From Chloroflexus aggregans DSM 9485 (lineage in GTDB: Bacteria; Chloroflexota; Chloroflexia; Chloroflexales; Chloroflexaceae): DNA of 64,000 bases. A program made the translations under genes and the position numbers. Every line of letters starts with the position of its first letter. The first letter of the stretch is position 1. Positions 8,939-16,649 of the stretch are shown here, in pieces. The stretch lies in NCBI RefSeq assembly GCF_000021945.1, contig NC_011831.1, forward strand, positions 902,001 to 966,000, written 5' to 3'. The notes under the pieces are model-generated. The model saw nothing but the letters and a program-made list of their open reading frames with translations. It was not told where the DNA came from and did no database searches.

Positions 8939-10534
8939 CTACTGCACCGGCACGCACGACGGTGGTGCTGTTAACCACGGTGCAAAGGTAATATTGCTTC
9001 CTACTGCATCACCGCTTCCCAGCGGATTACTATCCGGTTCATACGGTCCAGAAGCATGTCCCCACCAGTTATTGCGCATATCGAGCGCAATCTCACTGGC
9101 TGCGCCGCGTCCGATCCCAAACGTCAGATACGTCGGGCGAATCACCGGTGTGTGCCCTTCGATTCGGTTCTGTTCGATCCGCAATGGCATGAGAAACGTA
9201 CCGTCGGGCTTAACTTGCAACGTTTCGGTACGCACACTCAGCCCAAGATTATCGCCGACCAGCGCATTACAGACGACACTACCCTGTAGTATGCCATTCG
9301 TCGTTAATTGCAGATTTGCACTACCACCTCGGAAAAGATTACCCTCGACTGTCAAGTTCAGCGTCTCGCGGGCATTCTGATTAGCCAGTCGCACCATTGG
9401 CGCACCGGTGCTGAGCCGGTTACCGGCGATCCGATTACCGATCAGCTTCACACTATTCCCGCGGCTGTACGAGACCTCGAGGGCGGCACCGAACGGTATA
9501 TCGTTACCGGCAATCTCGCTGTAACTCAACTCGAACTGGGAATCGGCAACAAGCACGCCACCGCCGTTGTCGGTTATCCGGCTAAAGCGAACAACCAAAC
9601 CACCCTCTTCACCGACCAAAACAACCCCGCCGAGACCGCCACCACGAATATCGGTATGCTCGAGCGCGATAAAACCGCCGGGCCGACCAAAAATACCACT
9701 CCAGCGCGTACCGGTTGCGGCCACAAACCGTACCGGCTGGTCGGGTTGACCGAGGGCAATCATCCGGCCACCATCAACATAGATTGCCACACCCGGCGCA
9801 AGCCGCACCTCGACTCCCGGCTCGATGATCAGTTCGCTGCCGGCAGGAATTTGAACATCACGGTTCAGCACAATCGGCCCCTGCCCGGCAGCCCAGCGTG
9901 TACTGCCTCGCAAGACCAGCGCCGGGATCGGCGTCGGAGCCGGCGTAGCAGTCGGAACTAGAATTGCCGTCGGCAGTGGCGGGACGGTCGGGCTGTCATC
10001 GATCACGAGATCGGCACTCGTTGGAGTTGGCGGTGGTGGCACCGTTGGGGGAAGAATCGTCGGTGGCGGCACCGACGGAGTAAACGTAGCCGTCGGCGGA
10101 ATAGTCGGTAAGGCCGGCGGTGTACCTTCCGGCACCGGATACGCCGGCACCGTCGTGGCCGTTACCACACTTTCAGCCTGTACTGTCGCAGCGAGAGCGG
10201 TAATTTCTACCACCACACTCGTCTGCGTTTGGGCAAGATTAGACACCAGGGTAGTCGGCTGATCTACCGGATAAGCAGGACTCGACGTGACTGCGCCACC
10301 GGCAGGTACGGTCGTTGCTATGCCGGGATATACCCCAACTTGTGTCGGCGGGCGCGTACCTATCACTGAAGGCACCGGTGAGGGAGTGCTCACATCGTTA
10401 ATGCCAGGCGAAAAGACAAACGTAAGCGCAACCCCCAACCCCAACAACGCCAATGCCCCCAACAAAAGCAAGGTGTCGCGATTCAAGCGTGGCGCCGGCG
10501 GCAAAGGATTCGGTGACGGTTCAGTCTCTGACAC
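8939..10534 (-). CDS. Membrane-anchored right-handed beta-helix protein
   Basis: 531 residues from a GTG at 10534 with GGAGG seven bases upstream. One N-terminal hydrophobic helix (about residues 23-43) acts as an uncleaved signal-anchor. It is followed by about 180 residues of Pro/Thr/Val-rich low-complexity linker. The last 300 residues show recurrent short turns (IRGGGLGG, ITDNGGG, NNWWG) of a parallel beta-helix, as in pectate-lyase-like and surface polysaccharide-binding proteins. The C-terminal NNWWGHASGPYEPD is a common end of this fold. It is probably exposed outside the cell; no catalytic residues can be assigned. Confidence 0.82.
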   Translation of the reverse strand: MSETEPSPNPLPPAPRLNRDTLLLLGALALLGLGVALTFVFSPGINDVSTPSPVPSVIGTRPPTQVGVYPGIATTVPAGGAVTSSPAYPVDQPTTLVSNLAQTQTSVVVEITALAATVQAESVVTATTVPAYPVPEGTPPALPTIPPTATFTPSVPPPTILPPTVPPPPTPTSADLVIDDSPTVPPLPTAILVPTATPAPTPIPALVLRGSTRWAAGQGPIVLNRDVQIPAGSELIIEPGVEVRLAPGVAIYVDGGRMIALGQPDQPVRFVAATGTRWSGIFGRPGGFIALEHTDIRGGGLGGVVLVGEEGGLVVRFSRITDNGGGVLVADSQFELSYSEIAGNDIPFGAALEVSYSRGNSVKLIGNRIAGNRLSTGAPMVRLANQNARETLNLTVEGNLFRGGSANLQLTTNGILQGSVVCNALVGDNLGLSVRTETLQVKPDGTFLMPLRIEQNRIEGHTPVIRPTYLTFGIGRGAASEIALDMRNNWWGHASGPYEPDSNPLGSGDAVGSNITFAPWLTAPPSCVPVQ

Positions 10535-10597
10535 AGAAAAGCCTCCGCTACAATGCAAGCATCCCTCGTTATCTTAACATATCGCGGCAAGAGACGC

Positions 10598-11869
10598 CTA
10601 TAGGGGCAGAATCGCCAACTCGGTCAACATTTCAGCCGGCGTTAAACTACCATGCAATCCGCGAAGTGTAAACGGACGAGCACGTGGATGCTCCCAACTC
10701 AAAGCCTTCCCGGGAGCAGGCAAGATGGTCAGTTCACCTAAACGGGCAAGCAACCGTTCACCCGGTTGCGGACCAAAATAGCCCGACGTCACCAATTCGG
10801 TAGTCTTCACTACCGTCGCCTGCTCACCAAGACGCAGTTGCAATTGGGCTTGCACTTCAGCCACCGTTTCCGGTTGCAAGTGGAGCACCATCACCCGCGG
10901 CGAACCGGATGGTGGCAGCGGTTGGCGATCACCGCCACGGCGCAAGTAGCGGGTCAGGTCTGGCCACAACCGATTAAGCACAATGGCGTGTTGTGGATCG
11001 ACCGACACCTGACCGTGATCGGCAGTCAACAACAAAAGGGCAGGTTTTGGCACCGACTGCAACACCGGCATCAGATGGCGTTCGAGCTGATCGAGTGTTG
11101 CGGCAATTTCAGCGGTAACCGCTGCTGAATCTGGTCCGTGCAAATGCATCGCCGCATCAATGGTATCAATGTAAAGATGGTAGAATGCCGGCTCTTGTTG
11201 GCGAGCGAACAACGCATACAACCGGGTCGCAGCATCGGCAATCGTGTGAAAGGGCGTCACTAACGCGCCTTGGCACAACGTGCGCGTATAGACAGAGTGC
11301 GTAAGCGCCATCGGCAACAACACGGTACTCATCACACCGGCGTCTTGCAAACGCCGATACCAGCGTTCGGTCGGATAAATCTGCTGCGGATCGACCCCGT
11401 AAGTCGCCAGTATATCGGATGTATGTTCAAACACCGGTGAGAAGAGTAACGAGCCGATAACCGCTTGCAAATCGGGTTCAAAGATATACCACTCATAAAT
11501 CCCACTCCGATCGGCGGCCAGGCCGGTATGGAGTAACGTCACGTGAACAGCCGTGGTCGAGGGAAAAGCACTGGTCAATTGGAGGATCAGACCATCGGTA
11601 CTAAACCGGCGTAGAAACGGAGCATGGTCAACAAACTGACTAAAAAACTGCCACCCAAACGAGTCGAGCATCAGTAAGATGACGGTCCGCGGTTGCGACG
11701 GCAAGCCGGTAAGGGCCGTTGGTGGCAAACCCGCCGAAGCTGCCCCGGTAAACCAATGCTCAACTGTGGCCGGAATACGCGCAAAACCAAAGGTGTCATA
11801 GAGTGGAACCACATGATCAGGCCCCCGCACGGCCGCGGTTACCGCAGAGGTTGATTCGGCAACCAACAT
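10598..11869 (-). CDS. Alkaline phosphatase superfamily phosphodiesterase/pyrophosphatase-like protein
   Basis: 423 residues. The N-terminal metal site ILLMLDSFGW and the C-terminal TADHGQ are the hallmarks of the nucleotide pyrophosphatase/phosphodiesterase branch of the alkaline phosphatase superfamily. A GGAGTAG site precedes the ATG. There is no signal peptide, so it appears cytoplasmic, which is less common for this group. It probably hydrolyses a phosphodiester or transfers phosphoglycerol; the substrate is unknown. It stands alone, divergent from the polyprenol kinase-like gene. Confidence 0.85.
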   Translation of the reverse strand: MLVAESTSAVTAAVRGPDHVVPLYDTFGFARIPATVEHWFTGAASAGLPPTALTGLPSQPRTVILLMLDSFGWQFFSQFVDHAPFLRRFSTDGLILQLTSAFPSTTAVHVTLLHTGLAADRSGIYEWYIFEPDLQAVIGSLLFSPVFEHTSDILATYGVDPQQIYPTERWYRRLQDAGVMSTVLLPMALTHSVYTRTLCQGALVTPFHTIADAATRLYALFARQQEPAFYHLYIDTIDAAMHLHGPDSAAVTAEIAATLDQLERHLMPVLQSVPKPALLLLTADHGQVSVDPQHAIVLNRLWPDLTRYLRRGGDRQPLPPSGSPRVMVLHLQPETVAEVQAQLQLRLGEQATVVKTTELVTSGYFGPQPGERLLARLGELTILPAPGKALSWEHPRARPFTLRGLHGSLTPAEMLTELAILPL

Positions 11870-11979
11870 AATCTACTCCTCAGGTATTGCAACAAGCTGG
11901 CCACACTGTACCATAATCTACAGCGCTACCACCAGGCAATTGTCAGACAATATTCACCATATTCCTGACAGGTCATCAA

Positions 11980-12008
11980 TTGACGATTTGCCTACCTGAG
12001 GATAGAAT
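11980..12008 (+). promoter_or_regulatory. Promoter upstream of the polyprenol kinase-like/rsbST genes
   Basis: TTGACG, 17-base spacer, TAGAAT, five of six matches in each box, 36 bases before the first start codon. Confidence 0.6.
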
Positions 12009-12044
12009 AGAGGCAAGTCTCGCCATCAAGAGCACGGCGCCATT

Positions 12045-12758
12045 ATGAGCACACGCGATCTCATAGGACTTATTGCTTCGTTCGGTTACGCATTTAGTTT
12101 GCTCATTATTGCCGAAGTCATTCGCCGTTGGCGCGGGTACCCTCAAGATTTTACGCGCAAATTTGTACATATCGGCGCCGGTATGTGGGTCTTTGGGGTA
12201 CTGGCGCTCTTTGAGAACTGGACTATCGGTATCATTCCTTTTGCCACATTCATTGTGCTCAACTACATTTTTTACCGTTTTCGGCTACTCGAGTCGGTTG
12301 ATTCACCTGACAGTAGCCCGGGAACGGTATATTTTGCGCTATCTATCACTCTTCTATTTCTGGCGTTCTGGCGTACTAATTCGGCCGATGATCGCGGCTA
12401 CATCGCGGCTGCCGGCACGATGGCGATGACATGGGGCGATGCACTAGCGGCGATTGTCGGTAAACGCTGGGGTCGCCACCATTACCAAATCGGGCGCGGA
12501 CGGCGTTCATTTGAAGGCTCGGCGACGATGTTCATCGCCAGCCTCATTGCAATGCTGCTGACCCTCCTATACGTACCGGGTTCGGCACTCAGTCCCCTCA
12601 GCACACCGATCAGCTTCACTGTGGCGCTGTTGTCGAGTATTTCTGCAGCAATCGTCGCAACGCTGGCTGAAGGGGTCTCACCGCACGGAACAGATAACAT
12701 TAGCGTACCATTACTAGCGGCCGCTGTGATTGCCGGAATGCTGGCAGTTGTGCAATAA
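12045..12758 (+). CDS. Dolichol/phytol kinase-like (CTP-dependent polyprenol kinase family) protein
   Basis: 237 residues, with six to seven membrane segments. Motifs RKFVHIGAGM (about 43-52), WGDALAAIVGKRWGRH (about 130-145) and RRSFEGS match the phytol/dolichol kinase and CTP:phosphatidate cytidylyltransferase group. It probably phosphorylates a lipid alcohol; in a phototroph phytol or another bacteriochlorophyll alcohol is a reasonable guess. It is followed closely by rsbS and rsbT, possibly in one transcript. Substrate is inference. Confidence 0.85.
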   Translation: MSTRDLIGLIASFGYAFSLLIIAEVIRRWRGYPQDFTRKFVHIGAGMWVFGVLALFENWTIGIIPFATFIVLNYIFYRFRLLESVDSPDSSPGTVYFALSITLLFLAFWRTNSADDRGYIAAAGTMAMTWGDALAAIVGKRWGRHHYQIGRGRRSFEGSATMFIASLIAMLLTLLYVPGSALSPLSTPISFTVALLSSISAAIVATLAEGVSPHGTDNISVPLLAAAVIAGMLAVVQ

Positions 12759-12806
12759 TATGTGGAGCGAATACCCACGTTCGCTGGAATGGTAGAGGAG
12801 CGCGTC

Positions 12807-13193
12807 TTGGACAATCTTCGCATTCCTATCTTGAAAATCGGAGACATCCTGATCGCCTCAATTCAGGTGGCGCTCCACGATGCCTCCGCAGTCCAATTCA
12901 AAGACGATCTCTTGCAAAAGATTCACGATACCCGCGCTCGTGGCGTGATTATCGATCTGACCGCGCTAGATGTGGTCGACAGTTTCATCGGTCGCCTGAT
13001 TGCCGACATTGCTGCGATGGCCGGGTTAATGGGAGCACGAGTGGTACTAACGGGCCTCCAACCGGCGGTTGCGATTACACTCGTCGAATTAGGGCTTGAG
13101 CTACCGCGTGTGCTCACAGCGCTCAACCTCGAAAAGGGGTTGGCTATGATGCAGCGGATGACCGCCGAGGAGAGCGACGATGGCGCAGAGTAA
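12807..13193 (+). CDS. rsbS: Stressosome STAS protein RsbS
   Basis: 128 residues if translation starts at the TTG at 12807, which has a strong GAGGAG six bases upstream; in-frame GTG (12762) and ATG (12789) have no ribosome site. This start puts the phosphorylatable serine of VVDSFIGRL at residue 59, the same number as in Bacillus RsbS. STAS-only proteins of this kind form the stressosome core and are phosphorylated by RsbT. Its end overlaps rsbT by 14 bases. No RsbR-type sensor subunit is in the window. Confidence 0.85.
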   Translation: MDNLRIPILKIGDILIASIQVALHDASAVQFKDDLLQKIHDTRARGVIIDLTALDVVDSFIGRLIADIAAMAGLMGARVVLTGLQPAVAITLVELGLELPRVLTALNLEKGLAMMQRMTAEESDDGAE

Positions 13194-13581
13194 GACTGCT
13201 GTCATTCGGAGTGACTTTGATATTGTCATCGCGCGCACCATGGCTCGCGATATGGCCAAGGCGCTCGGTTTCGGACCAATCGATCAAGCACGCATCGCGA
13301 CGGCGGTGAGCGAGTTGGCCCGCAATATTTTTCTCTACGCTGGGACGGGCAATGTGACCGTGCGCAATATTGAGAAGGGATCACGTAAGGGCATCGAGAT
13401 TATTTGCGAAGATCAAGGGCCGGGTATCCCCAATATCGATCTGGTGATGCAAGACGGCTACAGCACCTCGCGAGGGATGGGGATGGGTCTACCCGGCGCC
13501 AAACGCCTGATGGATGAGTTCGACATTAAGTCGCAAGAAGGCGTAGGTACAACGATTATTTGCCGAAAGTGGCGCACGTAG
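13180..13581 (+). CDS. rsbT: Serine kinase RsbT (anti-sigma kinase fold)
   Basis: 133 residues, a single GHKL ATPase domain. The N-box (AVSELARNIFLYA), the G1 segment (CEDQGPGIPN) and the glycine loop (SRGMGMGLPGAKRL) are intact. RsbT phosphorylates RsbS and RsbR in the stressosome, then switches partner to activate a phosphatase such as RsbU. Overlap with rsbS shows coupled translation. The downstream partner is not encoded here. An IS200/IS605 element sits within 10 bases of its stop. Confidence 0.93.
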   Translation: MAQSKTAVIRSDFDIVIARTMARDMAKALGFGPIDQARIATAVSELARNIFLYAGTGNVTVRNIEKGSRKGIEIICEDQGPGIPNIDLVMQDGYSTSRGMGMGLPGAKRLMDEFDIKSQEGVGTTIICRKWRT

Positions 13582-13608
13582 AAACCTTACAGAACAGGCG
13601 CGCGAAAG

Positions 13609-13629
13609 CCCACACCCTTTAGGGGTGGG
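13609..13629 (+). repeat. Left-end subterminal hairpin of the IS element
   Basis: CCCAC, bulged A, CCC, loop TTTA, GGG, GTGGG. The bulged stem is the feature TnpA recognises in single-stranded DNA. It starts 18 bases after the TTAC target. Confidence 0.75.
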
Positions 13630-13718
13630 ATGAAGCGCGGTACTGACGTGTAGATACGCATTACACATCCACACAACATCATCTACACAATCTATGATAT
13701 CCTGTTGCTGCGAAACAG

Positions 13719-14108
13719 ATGTGCCACTCCAACGATCCGTGCGTGTTGCTCATCAACTCCCACGTGGTCTGGTGCCCCAAGCGGCGACGGAAGATAGTAG
13801 GTGGCCGCCGAACAACACGCTTGGAAGAACTGATTCGTGAGACGGCGCCAGAGCTGGCGTGTGCGATGGTGGCGCTTGAAATCATGCCCGACCATCTCCC
13901 TCTGGTTGTTTCGGCAACGCCGCAATGGGTACCCAACCACATCGTTGGGCGGTTCAAGGGCAAAATTAGCCGCATCGTGCGACAGGAGTTTCCTTTCCTG
14001 CAACGCATGCCGTCCTTGGGGACTCGTTCGTATGTCTGGTCAACGACCGGACACGTTTCCGCCGATACTATCCGGCGGTATAGCGAAGCGCAGCGCACAC
14101 GCGGATGA
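13719..14108 (+). CDS. tnpA: IS200/IS605 Y1 transposase TnpA with altered HUH motif
   Basis: 129 residues, full family length. TnpA cuts and rejoins single-stranded DNA at the element ends using an HUH metal site and one tyrosine. The VVWCPKRRRK segment, the tyrosine Y121 in RRYSEAQ and overall fold are kept. The expected MPDHxHL reads MPDHLPL: the second HUH histidine is P61 (codon CCT). That residue binds the catalytic metal, so this copy is probably inactive. Two substitutions near the N-terminus (NSHVVW for a usual YHxVW) also look like decay. Confidence 0.85.
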   Translation: MCHSNDPCVLLINSHVVWCPKRRRKIVGGRRTTRLEELIRETAPELACAMVALEIMPDHLPLVVSATPQWVPNHIVGRFKGKISRIVRQEFPFLQRMPSLGTRSYVWSTTGHVSADTIRRYSEAQRTRG

Positions 14109-15247
14109 AGACGTTCGTCTCCAAGTTGCGTCCGACACCTGCTCAAGTGGCTTGTCTTTCTGAGACGGTGGAAACCTGCCGCCAACGCTACAACCACGCT
14201 CTGAGCGAGCGCAAGACCGCCTATCGGGAACGTGGCGAGACCATCGGCTTTGCGCGCCAATGCGCCAGCCTGCCTATGCTGAAACGGGAGGTGCCGCATC
14301 TGCAGCGTGTCCACTCTCAAGTGGTGCAGGATGTCGTGCGTCGAGGAGACCGCGCGTTTCAAGCGTTCGTTCGGCGGGTGAACGCCGGTGAAAAGGCGGG
14401 GTATCCGCGCTGCAAAGGGCGGGACCGGTACGATAGCTTCACCTATCCCCGGTGGGGCAACGGCGTCAAGCGGGAGCAGGGACGGCTCGTCCTCTCCAAA
14501 ATCGGCGCTCTCCGGCTGCACAACGATCGCCCGGTTGAGGGCACGCCAAACATCTGTATCATCGTTCGCAACGCGGATGGATGGTACGCACATATCGTGT
14601 GTGACGTTGCACCATCACCACTCCCGCCACCTGGCAGGTCGGTAGGGATTGATGTTGGACGTGAGTCGTTTGCAACGCTGTCGAACGGCGTGCAGATTGC
14701 CAACCCGCGCTCCTATCGCGCCGCCGAACGCACGCTGAAACAGGCACAACGACGGCTCGCTCGTCGCGTGAAGGGCAGCAATCGCTCCCGTAAGGCTCGC
14801 ACGTTGCTTGCGAACGCTCACCTGAAGGTCAAGCGGGCGCGACGGGACTTCGCCCACACAATCGCCCGCGCACCGGTCAATGAGGATGACCATCTTGTGG
14901 TTGAAAAACCGAACATTCGGGGGATGGTACGGAACCATCCCCTTGCCAAATCGATCTCCGACGCCGGATGGGGCATCTTTCTAAATATCCTGCTCGCCAA
15001 GGCTGCACGTGCTGGACGAGTCGTGGTGGCAGTCAACCCTGCCGGAACGTCGCACATATGTGCGCACTGTGGCGAGTCCGTTCCCAAACGGCTTGCCGTT
15101 CGCTGGCACTCCTGCCCGTATTGTGGTTGTGCGTTGCACCGCGATCATAATGCTGCGCTTACTATCCTAAAGAAGGGCGGGGGTACCGCCTTCGGGGAGG
15201 CTCAGCCGTTGGGCGAGCCGCAGAACCGAGAACCCCACAGGCTTTAG
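14105..15247 (+). CDS. tnpB: RNA-guided nuclease TnpB
   Basis: 380 residues, typical TnpB length. TnpB is an RNA-guided DNA nuclease, ancestor of Cas12, that favours retention of the element. All RuvC acidic residues are present: D183 in GIDVG, E267 in VEKPN and D347 in RDHNAA. The zinc finger has C319, C322, C337 and C340. The C-terminus (after about residue 355) overlaps the RNA-scaffold and right-end region. It overlaps tnpA by four bases. Unlike its partner tnpA it shows no sign of decay. Confidence 0.93.
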   Translation: MKTFVSKLRPTPAQVACLSETVETCRQRYNHALSERKTAYRERGETIGFARQCASLPMLKREVPHLQRVHSQVVQDVVRRGDRAFQAFVRRVNAGEKAGYPRCKGRDRYDSFTYPRWGNGVKREQGRLVLSKIGALRLHNDRPVEGTPNICIIVRNADGWYAHIVCDVAPSPLPPPGRSVGIDVGRESFATLSNGVQIANPRSYRAAERTLKQAQRRLARRVKGSNRSRKARTLLANAHLKVKRARRDFAHTIARAPVNEDDHLVVEKPNIRGMVRNHPLAKSISDAGWGIFLNILLAKAARAGRVVVAVNPAGTSHICAHCGESVPKRLAVRWHSCPYCGCALHRDHNAALTILKKGGGTAFGEAQPLGEPQNREPHRL

Positions 15248-15261
15248 CCGTGGGAGTGTCA
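15100..15261 (+). ncRNA. Predicted omega RNA (reRNA) scaffold at the right end
   Basis: TnpB elements of this family make a guide RNA from the 3' end of tnpB through the right end. Here this region holds GC-rich hairpins (for example GGCTCAGCC near 15199) and the right-end hairpin. The guide would be the flank after about 15261, beginning GCCAACCATCCGC. The position is inferred from family knowledge; the 5' end is approximate. Confidence 0.35.
15234..15254 (+). repeat. Right-end subterminal hairpin of the IS element
   Basis: CCCAC, bulged A, GGC, loop TTTA, GCC, GTGGG: same stem, bulge and loop as the left end with the inner three pairs changed. It overlaps the tnpB stop region and lies seven bases from the presumed cleavage site. 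Confidence 0.75.
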
Positions 15262-16446
15262 GCCAACCATCCGCTCACCCTCGTCATACGCCTTAGCGTA
15301 CAACTCGATAATCTCTTGCTTGGTCGGCTTGCGCGGGTTATTCGCCGGGCTGCCACTGTCAATGGCTGCATCGGCCATCGATGGGGCAAGTTCCATCAAT
15401 CGTTCGCGCTCAACCCCCAACTGACGGAGTGAGGGAATTTTGATGTCCCGCACCAATCGTCGAATCGCGACCACAGCGCGATCGGCGGCTTCCATCAGTG
15501 ATAACCCCTCGATCGGTTCACCCATCGCGCGGGCAATATCGGCATACCGCTTCGGATCACCAACCAGACTAAACTCGGTCACGACGGCCAACAACGCTGC
15601 ATTCGAGACACCATGCGCGATGTGGAAGTGCGCACCGATCGGGCGCGACATCCCGTGAACCAGTGCTACCGATGAGTTGCTAAACGCAATCCCGGCTTGG
15701 GTTGCCCCCAGCATCATTTTTTCGCGCGCTTCGATATTATTACCGTTGGCCCACGCCTGGCGGATATTGCTCGAAATGAGCTCAATCGCCGACAAACACA
15801 ACACATCGGTCATCGGTTGCCGCTTTACCGAGACGTAGGCCTCAATCGCATGCACCAACGCATCAACTCCGGTCGCAGCGGTCACGCTCGGCGGTGATGA
15901 GATGGTCAGCATCGGATCGACAATCGCAATTGTCGGCATCAAGTAAGGGCTACCGATCAGCATTTTGACATCGGTCTTTTGATCGGTAATCACCGTGTAG
16001 ATCGTCGCTTCACTACCGGTCCCGGCTGTGGTTGGAATTGCCACTAACGGTACGCCGGGGTTGGCAATCTTACCGATCCCTTTGTACTGCTCAATTGAAC
16101 CACCATTAGTGACCAGTACCGCCACTGCTTTGGCCGTATCAATCGGGCTACCACCACCGACGGCAACGACAAAATCACAACCACCCTCGTGGTAGCGAGC
16201 AAGCGCCTCTTGCACATACTCAACCACCGGTTCGGTATTGACACCGGCATACACGACACCGGCAATGCCGTGATTCGCGAGATTCTGCTCAACCTGCCCG
16301 ACAATACCGAGCTTCTGCATAATCTGATCGGTCACGATGAGTGCCTTCCGCCAGCCCCGCTTCGCACACTGCGCGCCGACCTGTTCAACCGCACCGGAAC
16401 CGATCACCATCTGGGCCGGCATAATAAACTCACGCGGTGGCATCAT
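15259..16446 (-). CDS. Iron-containing alcohol dehydrogenase
   Basis: 395 residues from the first of two ATGs at 16446, preceded by AAAGGAGGGG. The NAD-binding GGGSPIDTAKA and the metal-binding region HGMSRPIGAHFHIAHG identify a group III (iron) alcohol dehydrogenase; it interconverts an alcohol and an aldehyde with NAD(P). The stop codon TGA is the complement of the TCA at the right end of the IS element, so the insertion may have set the present C-terminus (ERMVG). Substrate is unknown. Confidence 0.92.
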   Translation of the reverse strand: MMPPREFIMPAQMVIGSGAVEQVGAQCAKRGWRKALIVTDQIMQKLGIVGQVEQNLANHGIAGVVYAGVNTEPVVEYVQEALARYHEGGCDFVVAVGGGSPIDTAKAVAVLVTNGGSIEQYKGIGKIANPGVPLVAIPTTAGTGSEATIYTVITDQKTDVKMLIGSPYLMPTIAIVDPMLTISSPPSVTAATGVDALVHAIEAYVSVKRQPMTDVLCLSAIELISSNIRQAWANGNNIEAREKMMLGATQAGIAFSNSSVALVHGMSRPIGAHFHIAHGVSNAALLAVVTEFSLVGDPKRYADIARAMGEPIEGLSLMEAADRAVVAIRRLVRDIKIPSLRQLGVERERLMELAPSMADAAIDSGSPANNPRKPTKQEIIELYAKAYDEGERMVG

Positions 16447-16510
16447 ACGCCCCTCCTTTCTGCTATGGAAGCTGTTCACATTGTTGCGCGGTGAGGAATA
16501 ATTAGCTTGA

Positions 16511-16539
16511 AGTGTAATACAATTTGCACGCTGCGTCAA
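16511..16539 (-). promoter_or_regulatory. Promoter of the iron alcohol dehydrogenase
   Basis: Minus strand TTGACG, 17 bases, TACACT, about 65 bases upstream of the start codon. Confidence 0.5.
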
Positions 16540-16584
16540 AGGAAGACCAAACGAGCGACACACCACAATTCAGCATAGTCAAGG

Positions 16585-16590
16585 TATAAT
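16585..16590 (+). promoter_or_regulatory. Probable -10 box of the acyl-CoA dehydrogenase gene
   Basis: A perfect TATAAT lies 59 bases before the start; no good -35 is seen 16-18 bases upstream, so an activator or alternative sigma factor may be needed. Confidence 0.4.
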
Positions 16591-16649
16591 CAAGACATTC
16601 GTGCTGCGGCAAGCATAACCTGCTCTGCCCGATACAAAGGAGTATCGCA

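Larger units (their letters stand above)
13591..15261 (+). mobile_element. IS200/IS605 family element with tnpA and tnpB
   Basis: The element is bounded on the left by a TTAC tetranucleotide (13587-13590), the common IS200/IS605 target, and on the right by a subterminal hairpin followed within seven bases by TCA. It has no terminal inverted repeats, as expected. Left and right subterminal hairpins have the same architecture. Gene order tnpA-tnpB with an ATGA overlap is classical. The exact right end could be a base or two from 15261. Confidence 0.85.

Noticed and set aside
9308-9961. 217-codon plus-strand frame
   Set aside because: Antisense to the beta-helix gene; composition follows from its repeats.
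13679-14593. 304-codon minus-strand frame across the IS element
   Set aside because: Antisense to tnpA and tnpB, whose motifs are clear.
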